Position numbers and translations under genes: made by a program
Notes under the pieces: generated by a model
What the model was told of the DNA's origin: nothing
Databases searched by the model: none
What the model saw: the letters and a program-made list of their open reading frames with translations, nothing else
Source of the DNA: Lampris incognitus
Lineage: Eukaryota > Chordata > Actinopteri > Lampriformes > Lampridae
Reading direction: 5' to 3'
DNA: 64,000 nt
Assembly: GCF_029633865.1 (NCBI RefSeq)
Contig: NC_079216.1
Span: forward strand, 68,837,667-68,901,666
In this document: in pieces, positions 23,235 through 32,955 of the stretch
Layout of the letters: each line of letters opens with the position of its first letter
How positions within the stretch are numbered: position 1 is the first letter of the stretch

Positions 23235-23454
23235 CATATCCCCTTGTCCCGACCCTGCTACAGGTGATCGGGACATATCAGTCTTTCGGTCGTGATGTCA
23301 CACGCCGCCATCTTCCAAGTAAAGTTAATCATTGTTGTTAGCTGTTAGTGCAGATTTTTCTTACTAACTCTATCAGTACATCAAATATTTTTTCAAATTA
23401 ACGTTAAGATCACAGATTTTCTCTGGTAAGATTTTAGGTTAGGTATATATGAAC

Positions 23455-23550
23455 TGGCGGCCTGTCCGGGGTGTCTCCCCGCCTGCTGCCTAACGACTGC
23501 TGGGACCTAACGACCCTGAGAGCAGGATAAGCGGTTTGGATGATGGATGG
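23455..23550 (+). mobile_element. 3' fragment of a V-SINE-like element
   Basis: Holds GTGTCTCCCCGCCTGCTGCC, GAGAGCAGGATAAGCGGTTT and a GATGGATGGAT tail, the 3' part of the repeat that is full length at 59.5 and 62.6 kb. Confidence 0.65.
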
Positions 23551-23628
23551 ATTTTTTTTTTGAGGTAAAATTTTCGGTTAGATTGGATATATAGCTATAT
23601 GTCATATTAGATAGTGCATGCAGGCGAG

Positions 23629-23816
23629 ATGGTTGGGCGTTCCTGTTGTGTGAAGGATTGCCACGGCAAATCCCACGATCGCGCCGGTATTAAACTTGAG
23701 AATGGGTTACACTTTTTTCTTTCCCTTCTTGGAAGAAAAAAGGAAGGAAAGAACATAGAGGACGTAAGCGAGAGGCGCAGGATGGCCTCACGTTCTTTAA
23801 ACATCTCAGTGAAGTA
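23629..23816 (+). pseudogene. degenerate THAP-type zinc-finger fragment
   Basis: The frame reads MVGRSCCVKDCHGKSHDRAG then IKLENGLHFF, resembling the start of a C2CH THAP domain (Met, paired cysteines, later HFF). The usual FPxW block is only found in another frame (FPSWKK), and the W after RRRMA is missing, so the domain is broken. THAP domains occur in host genes and in P-like and other DNA transposons; the flanking repeats favour a transposon remnant. Confidence 0.45.
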
Positions 23817-23962
23817 AAGGTGAGGGCAAAGGCAAATGTAACGTTAATATGTGGCCAAGTCAATGGCTCTGATCCTTGGAAGATGGCGCCCGGCGTCGCG
23901 TTGCCCTTGGAAACGGCCCAAGTCCTAAAGACCGAAATCCCCTTGTTATGACCCTGCTACAG

Positions 23963-24834
23963 AATACAGAAGACTGTATTCCGTGTTGAGCAACCACATA
24001 GCCATGTTTCTTATTTCTGCCCCAATGAGCCTCTATGTTTGCGTATGACGTCACGAACTGCATAGGCCGCACTATCACAAACTTTCAAAATGCCTATGTT
24101 TGGCGTCATTAACTGAGAAACCACAAGGAGTTTTTATTGCGTACCAAAAGTTGTTGTTCATGAGGGGGAAATGCAAGAAATTGACCGAAAACGCCGCAAA
24201 AAAAATGGCTTGAGAACCGTCGTCTGCGGCCGGGAGGAGCGGAGTCGGATAACGCGCATGTGTGCAGTGACCACTGGTCAAAACCATCCCTCTTCCTCAC
24301 ATAAGGACCATGTCCAACATGTCTTACTTTCTGTTTACACCTTTCTCTCATAGTATCGCCTAAACTAGCACAGTTCGGGCTAAACGAGCTCCATCTCGTC
24401 CATTCTGCTTCTCACTTCCTGCCCGCCATCTGAATCTCGTTATTGCAGTTCCCACTTTGACCACAAGGCGCTATAATAAATCTGCCAGCGAAAGCGGGGC
24501 GCTGAGGTCTCCTGCCCCAATATTGCGCAACGCACTACATTGTGACCGAATCACTGAAATGGCGATTTTAACTTTCAAAGATCAAAAGTTGTTGACTAGT
24601 TTGATTCATTTATTGCACAAAAACTATGCGATATTTATTGCAATGTAAATTATGACGTATTAACGTGGAAAATGGTTTACGAGGAGGAACTATGTTTTTG
24701 AGTGGATGAGTTTTTTAGTGGGGCACTGCCCCACCGGCTCAAGAAACTTGACTGGTTGGCTGTTCATCAGCAAAGCCTAAGAGACGCCCATGCACGAGCA
24801 ACAGAGTACTGGGAGAAGGACGGATGCTGGTCAC
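23963..24834. other. intergenic sequence upstream of bhlhe41
   Basis: No exon or known repeat recognised. Confidence 0.4.
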
Positions 24835-24844
24835 GGGGACAGGC

Positions 24845-25071
24845 CTTCCATGGTGTTTTAAGCCCCCGACGTCCTCTTCCAGGCCGCGCTGCATGGAAGG
24901 CCCGCCCCGCCCCGCCCCCAACAGTTTCATCCAATCACAGCACTGGTTAGGGTTAGGTTAGGGTTAGCGCCAGTGCTGTGATTGGCTGTCACTGTAGGGG
25001 GCGGGGCGGGGCGGGCCTTCCACGCAGCGCTGCCTGGAAGAGGACGTCGGGGGCTTAAAACACCATGGGGC
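24845..25071. mobile_element. fold-back element with telomere-like loop
   Basis: Two arms of about 99 bp (24848-24946 and 24970-25068) are inverted copies, sharing CCATGGTGTTTTAAGC, GACGTCCTCTTCCAGGC and CCAATCACAGCACTGG. The 9-bp direct repeat GGGACAGGC flanks the element (24836-24844 and 25072-25080). Long inverted arms with a 9-bp duplication resemble non-autonomous Mutator-like elements; this class is an inference. Confidence 0.65.
24945..24967 (+). repeat. short interstitial telomere-like repeat
   Basis: GGTTAGGGTTAGGTTAGGGT followed by TAG lies exactly between the two arms of the fold-back element. Confidence 0.85.
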
Positions 25072-25194
25072 GGGACAGGCGTGCCGTCCCCCGGCAGAGG
25101 AAGGCCAGCAGCTGGACTTCCCACATAGAGGAGAATAGAGGAGTACGCGCCAGGGGACCCAGCATCCCTCCGCCTCCTGACGTTAGATAGCACA

Positions 25195-25650
25195 TTCGTA
25201 ATAATAATAATAAAGACGTTACATCAAGTTAATAACTTAATAACACATATAAATGTTAAAAACGTTTAATATAAAAACTTAAAATATAAATATGTTAAAA
25301 TATGTTAAAAACTTAAAATATAAAAAGTTAATAATAAATAATAAATGAAGTAATTAAGTTAAATGAAGTTAATAATAATAATCATGAAGTTAAAGGAAAT
25401 TTGTATAATAATAATAATATGCATATAAATGGCGTCTGAATGGACCAGCCATCCTGCTGGCTGCTATGCCACAACATTCAGACCTCTTGTGTATCTGCAC
25501 AGGTCTGCGCCATTTAATGGCTGATTCGTTAATGATCTATCGAGACTGACACACGGCTAATAATTTGTTCCTTTATGGATTTTGGGAGTCATAAACACAT
25601 GCAAACGCATCTTAAAGAGAAGAATAAAAAGGCTAAATTAAAGGGTGTGT
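25195..25650. other. AT-rich intergenic DNA with (AAT)n
   Basis: Rich in AATAAT and TTAAAA words between 25195 and 25430. No gene seen. Confidence 0.5.
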
Positions 25651-25811
25651 ACACACACACACACACACGCACACGCACACGCACGTCCTCCGGTCTCCCA
25701 AAATCCTCGTCACATCAGTTTGTGCTGCTTTGAGTCTTTGCACCGGAAGGCAGACTGACAAACACGTCCGTCCTCCCACAGGCGGCCGGCTCCTGTTGTG
25801 GAGCCGCCACG

Positions 25812-25817
25812 CACGTG
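25812..25817. promoter_or_regulatory. bhlhe41: canonical E-box upstream of bhlhe41
   Basis: CACGTG about 620 bp before the start codon. Mammalian BHLHE41 is activated by CLOCK/BMAL1 and represses itself through such sites, so the position is meaningful; function here is inferred. Confidence 0.5.
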
Positions 25818-26243
25818 TTTGCGCACGCAGCTGAGCCAGTGCCATGGATACTGACAACACGGCGTATGGCGTCTGGAGGGAGGCCAGCACGGGAGGAGCC
25901 CAAAGTCACGCGCGCGGGCGCGCGCACGCGCGTTTATAGACACATCTAGACAACTTCATAAAGAAGGGGGGGGCGTACTTTGGATCAGAATTTAGGGTGA
26001 CTTCACATTTTCCCCCTCCGCATACGAGCCATGCGTTTTATGATCCGTGTTTGGACTAAACTGTTCTGCGCCGCACGGCGCACATCCGCTCACACATCCG
26101 CTCATCACATCCGCTCATCACATCCGCACACCGCCGCAGCCAGCCGAGCCACGTAACATCGCATGTAACCCGAGCAGCGGCGCTGGCTGCTGTGCGACGC
26201 GCAGAGGAGGTCTAATTACCGGACTGTGCGCTGGTGCAGGCTA

Positions 26244-26249
26244 CACGTG
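26244..26249. promoter_or_regulatory. bhlhe41: second canonical E-box, close to the bhlhe41 start
   Basis: CACGTG about 190 bp before the start codon, within CpG-rich sequence that runs through the first exons. It may lie in the promoter or the 5' UTR; the transcription start is unknown. Confidence 0.5.
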
Positions 26250-26436
26250 AGTCTGAAGCTGCCGGAAGCTGCCGGAAACGCGCCTGCGCCCTCGCTCTGC
26301 TTCCAACGCTTCGCAAAGTGGCAGCCCAGGAAACATCATTCCACAGCGCAGCTCCACCGGAGGACACTCGTGCTGTGTGCGCGACATCTCGAGCCTGGAA
26401 TAACGCACCACCCAGAGACGCTCAGACGGGGCCGCT

Positions 26437-26498
26437 ATGGATGAAAGATTACCGCATTTGCAGGACAGGCAATTTCTGGAGCACCCCGAGTTCCTAGG
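26437..26498 (+). CDS. bhlhe41: bhlhe41 coding exon 1
   Basis: Encodes MDERLPHLQDRQFLEHPEFL plus two bases of a glycine codon, ending at GTAAGT. Human BHLHE41 begins MDEGIPHLQERQLLEH. Confidence 0.95.
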
Positions 26499-28922
26499 GT
26501 AAGTGTGACTTTTTGGGCAAACTGTTTTCTCCTAAACTGTTATCACACCGGGAGGGCTGATCTTCAATCTCTCCGTCCACTTTAGGGTGGATTACCCGTC
26601 TCTTTACATGTGCAAATCCAAAAGAGGAATGAAGCGCGAAGATGGAGGCAAGGTGCGCATGGCTGCAGACGACACGATAACTTTCATAACACATTTAGCA
26701 GACGGGAAAACTTGATGCCGTTATTTGCACTTGTGCTTTTTGTTGGCTCTGACGTGCGCGTCTAGTGAGCGTTTGTGTGTTTGCCAACAGGACGCATACA
26801 AGTTACCACACCGGCTGATAGAGAAGAAGAGGAGGGACAGAATCAATGAATGTATCGGCCAGCTGAAGGACTTGTTACCCGAGCACCTGAAGCTGACGGT
26901 GAGACGACACTTTGACAAGTGCGCTGATAAAGGTGAACGTGCTGCGTCCGTTTACGGGCGATGTGTGATGTTGCGACTCGCTAATGGCGCCGGTGTTCCT
27001 CTCCGCAGACGCTGGGACACCTGGAGAAGGCGGTTGTCCTGGAGTTGACGCTGAAGCACTTGAACGCTCTCACTGCCGTCACCGAGCAGCAGCACCAGAA
27101 GATCGTCGCTCTGCAGAACGGTAAGTTGCGAAGGCACAGCTCACACACAGCCCAGTGCTGCAACACGCGTGCCGGTAACATTTTAACACGCGTCCCGGTA
27201 ACATTTTAACACGCGTCCCGGTAACATTTTAACACGCGTCCCGGTAACATTTTAACACGCGTGCCGGTAACATTTTAACACGCGTCCCGGTAACATTTTA
27301 ACACGCGTGCCGGTAACATTTTAACACGCGTCCCGGTAACATTTTAACACGGTTCCCGGTAACATTTTAACACGGTTCCCGGTAACATTTTAACACGGTT
27401 CCCGGTAACATTTTAACACGCGTCCCGGTAACATTTTAACACGCGTCCCGGTAACATTTTAACACGCGTCCCGGTAACATTTTAACACGGTTCCCGGTAA
27501 CATTTTAACACGGTTCCCGGTAACATTTTAACACGCGTCCCGGTAACATTTTAACACGCGTCCCGGTAACAGTTTAACACGGTTCCCGGTAACATTTTAA
27601 CACGGTTCCCGGTAACATTTTAACACGGTTCCCGGTAACAGTTTAACACGCGTCCCGGTAACATTTTAACACGCGTCCCGGTAACATTTTAACACGGTTC
27701 CCGGTAACAGTTTAACACGCGTCCCGGTAACATTTTAACACGGTTCCCGGTAACATTTTAACACGGTTCCCGGTAACATTTTAACACGGTTCCCGGTAAC
27801 AGTTTAACACGCGTCCCGGTAACATTTTAACACGCGTCCCGGTAACATTTTAACACGGTTCCCGGTAACATTTTAACACGCGTCCCGGTAACATTTTACC
27901 CGGGGAAACTTTTCTTGGAGGAGATCTGTCTGTGTGTTGCAAATTACAGCTTGTTGTTTCATGCCATGCCTCATACAGGGGACCGATCGATGAAAGCTTC
28001 CATTCACGCAGACTTGGATGCCTTCCACTCCGGCTTTCAAGCGTGTGCCAAGGAGGTTCTGCAGTACCTGAACAAGGTGGAGAACTGGACGACACGCGAG
28101 CAGAAGTGCGCGCACCTCATCGGCCATCTGCACAAGGTTTTAGCGCAGTTTCAGCCCGGAGCAGAGCCATCACTCCAGCAACAGCTACCTGGCGCTGACG
28201 CGCAGGACGCGCCGAAAGCCGACAGTCAGCCCAACTGCGTACCCGTCATACAGAGGACCCAGACCGGGGAGCTGAACGAGAACGACACGGACACGGACAG
28301 CGGGTACGGGGGCGAGGCTGAAAAGAGTGACGGCAGAGAGAAAGCGTGCGAGCGCAGCCAGGAGCAGGGATCCAAGGCGGTTAAGATTAAACAAGAATTT
28401 GGAGATGATCGCGCTGCCAAAAAACCAAAGATGAACTGGACCGGTAATGGCTTAGCTGGCGCAGATCCTGCCAGACCGGACCTGGCGTTTATGAACTCTC
28501 TGATGGGAATAACTGGCGTGGGACAGCAGACGCCCTTTTGCATGCCTTTCTACTTCATCAACCCCTCGGCGGCGGCGGCGGCGGCGGCGGCGGCATCGTC
28601 CTACATGCCCCTCTTCGATAAAGGTAACCTCGATAAGTACGTGTACCCCGCGGCAGCGGCTCTGACGTCTCCGTTCCCCTGGCTGTACCCCGGGCTGTCG
28701 GCGCACGCGGCCGCCGCCGCCGCGGCGGCGGCCGCGTGCGCCGCTCCGTCCGCGGAGAGGAGCCCGAACTTTGGACCTTCCTCTGAGTCACACGGCTCTC
28801 CGTCCCCTGACAGTGTCGCGTCACACGAGGCCGAGTCGGGCTCGCCGGAGGAAGATCCCGGGGAGGAAGACGCTGGAGCTGACGGTGATGTGGTCACATC
28901 TCAGGAGAACCCCAACACCTAA
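26437..28922 (+). CDS. bhlhe41: bhlhe41 (DEC2/SHARP1), circadian bHLH-Orange repressor, five exons, 430 aa
   Basis: Nuclear E-box-binding transcriptional repressor of the DEC family, which dampens CLOCK/BMAL1 output. Coding exons are 26437-26498, 26586-26652, 26791-26898, 27009-27120 and 27979-28922, all with GT/AG borders and a continuous frame. The bHLH spans about residues 47-101; the basic region YKLPHRLIEKKRRDRINE has the DEC-type proline. The Orange domain is about 131-170. Then come CVPVIQRTQ, the acidic NDTDTDSGYGGEAE, a possible SUMO site IKQE (about 252) and two polyalanine tracts (about 314-323 and 358-373). Polyalanine distinguishes BHLHE41 from BHLHE40. There is no C-terminal WRPW, as expected for DEC proteins. 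The start ATG has G at -3 and +4 and the family N terminus MDERLPHLQDRQFLEH. Confidence 0.97.
26586..26652 (+). CDS. bhlhe41: bhlhe41 coding exon 2
   Basis: After CCACTTTAG the exon encodes VDYPSLYMCKSKRGMKREDG then GK, and ends at GTGCGC. The short linker precedes the basic region. Confidence 0.94.
26791..26898 (+). CDS. bhlhe41: bhlhe41 coding exon 3 (basic region, helix 1)
   Basis: 36 residues, DAYKLPHRLIEKKRRDRINE then CIGQLKDLLPEHLKLT, between TTTGCCAACAG and GTGAGA. Nearly identical to mammalian DEC1/DEC2. Confidence 0.97.
27009..27120 (+). CDS. bhlhe41: bhlhe41 coding exon 4 (helix 2)
   Basis: 37 residues, TLGHLEKAVVLELTLKHLNA then LTAVTEQQHQKIVALQN, plus the first base of the next codon. 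The acceptor is CTCCGCAG and the donor GTAAGT. Confidence 0.97.
27161..27897. repeat. 23-bp minisatellite in bhlhe41 intron 4
   Basis: About 32 copies of CCCGGTAACATTTTAACACG followed by CGT or GTT. The two unit types (ACACGCGTCC and ACACGGTTCC) are mixed in runs, and a further AACAGTTT variant occurs. The array fills most of the intron and ends about 80 bp before the exon 5 acceptor. Confidence 0.95.
27979..28922 (+). CDS. bhlhe41: bhlhe41 coding exon 5 (Orange domain to C terminus)
   Basis: After CCTCATACAG it completes the split glycine and encodes 313 more residues: DLDAFHSGFQACAKEVLQYL of the Orange region, the conserved VPVIQRTQ block, both alanine tracts (GCG-repeat coded at 28568-28597 and 28700-28740) and an acidic tail ending SQENPNT. 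Confidence 0.97.
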
Positions 28923-28979
28923 CCAGCTGGCAAACCACTGCGTTCAGCTGCAAAACGGGCGAACCTGTCTCTGTGAGTG

Positions 28980-29006
28980 CGTGCGCGCGCGCGCGCGCGC
29001 GCGCGC
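28980..29006. repeat. (GC)n tract in the bhlhe41 3' UTR
   Basis: Alternating GCGCGC of about 27 bp bordered by GTGC and GTGT; such alternating sequence can adopt Z-DNA. Confidence 0.85.
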
Positions 29007-29472
29007 GTGTAGCCTTTATGTTATTTCCCCCGTGCGTTCTGCTAGAGGAATGCTGCATTCTCGGGTTTTATGAGGCTGATTTCACTACAAGAGTTTCCAA
29101 GAAGAATTTCTCATGTACAGTATGTTGGCCAAAACGGGACAGTTGTGACTGACTGTGTGCCTTTTGCACCTCTACTAGAAACAGATCGTTTGAATGATTA
29201 TCGACAATGATTGACACTAACTCACGTCTGTATCTTGTCTGTATAGGGAATACTGCGCTGAACTTAGTTTTTTAAATCACCTTTGATAAAATGTTTTGAG
29301 ATGGCAGTATTGGTGCCAGAACTTTGGGTACCAACGTAGTGCGCAAGGCCCCCATCCCAATCAAGACCCCCTATCCCAGTCAAGACCCCCTACCCCAATC
29401 AGCGAGTCTCTGGATGTACGTCGTTTAACTGACCTCTGCCAAGGTTATCATCAGCCTGGATGACTGTCTGTA

Positions 29473-29478
29473 AATAAA
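29473..29478 (+). promoter_or_regulatory. bhlhe41: candidate poly(A) signal of bhlhe41
   Basis: AATAAA 550 bp after the stop codon. Another AATAAA lies beyond the next minisatellites at 33544. Confidence 0.5.
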
Positions 29479-29913
29479 AGGCCTGGAAGATGTTTCATTT
29501 CCATGTAAATGTGCACTGCACGGGCCGACGTGAGGAGGTGTGAGATGTACCTCCTCCCCTTGCAGACTCTCCTCCGGGTACACTCACTGGGAAGCTCATT
29601 ACTGTTCCTCTTGAGATTAGACATAAATAAGAGTCCCCCACCTCTACCCAACACACTGATCCTGCAGACCTGACAGGAGTGGTTCTCCCTCAGTGACCAC
29701 TCTGGTTCCTGCAGATCTGCCTCGACCCCCCCCCCCTCCCAGGGGTTATTTGTCAGGCTGTTTATGAAGGAAAAAAAGCCCCGCCAGTGAACAGTTGATA
29801 GAATTCTGACGGTTTGTTAATGTGACGCCCTTTTCATGAGTGTACGGGACTGCGTGACCAGCATTTTGTACGCCCCTGAATAATGAGTATTTCCGGACCC
29901 TGAGATGCAGACT

Positions 29914-32413
29914 TGTACCTGACTTGTACCTCCACTGACACCACGGGCGGTAGGACAGACTTGTACCTCCGGTGACCAGTACCACGGGCGGTAGGACAGA
30001 CTTGTACCTCCAGTGACCAGTACCACGGGCGGTAGGACAGACTTGTACCTCCGGTGACCAGTACCACGGGCGGTAGGACAGACTTGTACCTACGGTGACC
30101 AGTACCAAGGGCGGTAGGACAGACTTGTACCTCCGGTGACCAGTACCACGGGCGGTAGGACAGACTTGTACCTCTGGTGACTAGTACCACGGGCGGTAGG
30201 ACAGACTTGTACCTATGGTGACCAGTACCAGGGGCGGTAGGGCAGGCTTGTACCTCCGGTGACCAGTACCACGGGCGGTAGGACAGACTTGTACCTCCGG
30301 TGACCAGTACCACGGGCGGTAGGACAGACTTGTACCTCCGGTGACCAGTACCACGGGCGGTAGGATAGACTTGTATCTCCGGTGACCAGTACCACGGGCG
30401 GTAGGACAGACTTGTACCTCCGGTGACCAGTACCACGGGCGGTAGGACAGACTTGTACCTCCGGTGACCAGTACCACGGGCGATAGGACAGACTTGTACC
30501 TCCGGTGACCAGTACCACGGGCGGTAGGACAGACTTGTACCTCCGGTGACCAGTACCAAGGGCGGTAGGACAGACTTGTACCTCCGGTGACCAGTACCAC
30601 GGGCTGTAGGACAGACTTGTACCTCCGGTGCCCAGTACCACGGGCGGTAGGACAGACTTGTACCTCCGGAGACCAGTACCACGGGCGGTAGGACAGATTT
30701 GTACCTCCGGAGACCAGTACCACGGGCGGTAGGACAGACTTGTACCTCCGGTGACCAGTACCACGGGCGGTAGGACAGACTTGTACCTCCGGTGACCAGT
30801 ACCACGGGCGGTAGGACAGACTTGTACCTCCGGTGACCAGTACCAGGGGCGGTAGGACAGACTTGTACCTACGGTGACCAGTACCAAGGGCGGTAGGACA
30901 GACTTGTACCTCCGGTGACTAGTACCACGGGCTGTAGGACAGACTTGTACCTCCGGTGCCCAGTACCACGGGCTGTAGGACAGACTTGTACCTCCGGTGA
31001 CCAGTACCACGGGCGGTAGGACAGACTTGTACCTCCGGTGACCAGTACCACGGGTGGTAGGACAGACTTGTACCTCCGGTGACCAGTACCACGGGCGGTA
31101 GGACAGACTTGTACCTCCGGTGACCAGTACCACGGGCGGTAGGACAGACTTGTACCTCCGGTGCCCAGTACCACGGGCGGTAGGACAGACTTGTACCTCC
31201 GGTGACCAGTACCACGGGCGGTAGGACAGACTTGTACCTCCACTGACACCACGGGCGGTAGGACAGACTTGTACCTACGGTGACCAGTACCAAGGGCGGT
31301 AGGACAGACTTGTACCTCCGGTGACCAGTACCACGGGTGGTAGGACAGACTTGTACCTCCGGTGACCAGTACCAGGGGCGGTAGGACAGACTTGTACCTC
31401 CGGTGACCAGTACCACGGGCGGTAGGACAGACTTGTACCTCCGGTGACCAGTACCAGGGGCGGTAGGACAGACTTGTACCTCCGGTGACCAGTACCACGG
31501 GCTGTAGGACAGACTTGTACCTCCGGTGACCAGTACCAGGGGCGGTAGGACAGACTTGTACCTCCGGTGACCAGTACCACGGGCGGTAGGACAGACTTGT
31601 ACCTCCGGTGACCAGTACCAGGGGCGGTAGGACAGACTTGTACCTCCGGTGACCAGTACCACGGGTGGTAGGACAGACTTGTACCTCCGGTGACCAGTAC
31701 CACGGGCTGTAGGACAGACTTGTACCTCCGGTGACCAGTACCAGGGGCGGTAGGACAGACTTGTACCTCCGGTGACCAGTACCACGGGTGGTAGGACAGA
31801 CTTGTACCTCCGGTGACCAGTACCACGGGCTGTAGGACAGACTTGTACCTCCGGTGACCAGTACCAGGGGCGGTAGGACAGACTTGTACCTCCGGTGACC
31901 AGTACCACGGGTGGTAGGACAGACTTGTACCTCCGGTGACCAGCACCACGGGCTTTAGGACAGACTTGTACCTCCGGTGACCAGTACCAGGGGCGGTAGG
32001 ACAGACTTGTACCTCCGGTGACCAGTACCACGGGTGGTAGGACAGACTTGTACCTCCGGTGACCAGCACCACGGGCTTTAGGACAGACTTGTACCTCCGG
32101 TGACCAGTACCAGGGGCGGTAGGACAGACTTGTACCTCCGGTGACCAGTACCACGGGTGGTAGGACAGACTTGTACCTCCGGTGACCAATACCACGGGCT
32201 GTAGGACAGACTTGTACCTCCGGTGACCAGTACCAGGGGCGGTAGGACAGACTTGTACCTCCGGTGACCAGTACCACGGGTGGTAGGACAGACTTGTACC
32301 TCCGGTGACCAGTACCACGGGCTGTAGGACAGACTTGTACCTCCGGTGACCAGTACCACGGGCTGTAGGACAGACTTGTACCTCCGGTGACCAGTACCAC
32401 GGGTGGTAGGACA
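29914..32413. repeat. 41-bp minisatellite downstream of bhlhe41
   Basis: About 60 copies of a unit containing GGTGACCAGTACCACGGGCG and GTAGGACAGACTTGTACCTC. Units vary at CACGGGCGG, CAGGGGCGG, CACGGGTGG, CACGGGCTG and CAAGGGCGG. Between about 31500 and 32400 a fixed three-unit order (CAGGGGCGG, CACGGGTGG, CACGGGCTG) repeats, a 123-bp higher-order unit. Minus-strand frames are open for up to 493 codons because the unit has no stop; there is no known domain. Confidence 0.95.
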
Positions 32414-32670
32414 GCACCTTATACATCTTTGATAATGAATGTATCATATTTTCCAAGCTAATGAAGTTTGTACGTAGGACGATCTTTGCTCTTTGAGACG
32501 TAAAGTGCACTTTTTTCTGCTTTTGGAAACAACTTCACCCCCCCCCCCCGCCCCACGTGCCACCCCTTAGACAGTCTCACCCTTTCAATCACCATATGAT
32601 CAACCACTGCTGATGAATCGTGCAGCCTTCTTGAGAGAAAACCATCATGTCACTTCAGACAGAACAGCTT

Positions 32671-32955
32671 GTCTACACCACCTACATCATGTCTACACCA
32701 CCTACATCATGTCTACACCTACACCCATGTCTATACCACTTACATCATGTCTACACCTACATCCATGTCTACACCACCTACATCATGTCTACACCTACAC
32801 CCATGTCTATACCACTTACATCATGTCTACACCTACATCCATGTCTATACCACTTACATCATGTCTACACCTACATCCATGTCTACACCACTTACATCAT
32901 GTCTACACCTACATCCATGTCTACACCACTTACATCATGTCTACACCTACATCAT
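32671..32955. repeat. 38-bp minisatellite
   Basis: About 7.5 copies of a unit containing CATGTCTACACCACTTACAT and CATGTCTACACCTACATC. All plus frames are open. Confidence 0.9.

Larger units (their letters stand above)
23240..23962. mobile_element. decayed DNA-transposon-like block with a THAP remnant
   Basis: Two 24-bp direct repeats, CCCCTTGT...ACCCTGCTACAG at 23240 and 23939, agree at 21 of 24 sites. Inside them, GTCTTTCGGTC and CGCCATCTTCCAAG (23285-23325) recur inverted as CTTGGAAGATGGCG and AAGACCGAAA (23875-23935). This looks like a decayed element with terminal repeats. The family is not determined. Confidence 0.4.
28923..29500 (+). other. bhlhe41: bhlhe41 3' UTR (proximal form)
   Basis: Non-coding sequence after the stop, with a (GC)n tract at 28980-29006 and three tandem copies of a CAATCAAGACCCCCTA-like unit near 29345-29400. 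The AATAAA at 29473-29478 is the nearest poly(A) signal. Confidence 0.6.

Noticed and set aside
24945-24967. A telomere or chromosome end
   Set aside because: Only about four imperfect TTAGGG units, enclosed by a fold-back element with unique DNA on both sides.
30919-32400. Open frames up to 493 codons on the minus strand with a VLVTGGTSLSYRPWYWSPEVQ-like repeat
   Set aside because: All frames of the 41-bp array are open because 41 is not a multiple of three and the unit lacks stops. No independent evidence of coding.
29914-32413. Glucocorticoid-type response elements (GGTACA...TGTCCT) in every 41-bp unit
   Set aside because: The half-sites are four bases apart instead of three and the second half is imperfect, so it does not fit the known element.
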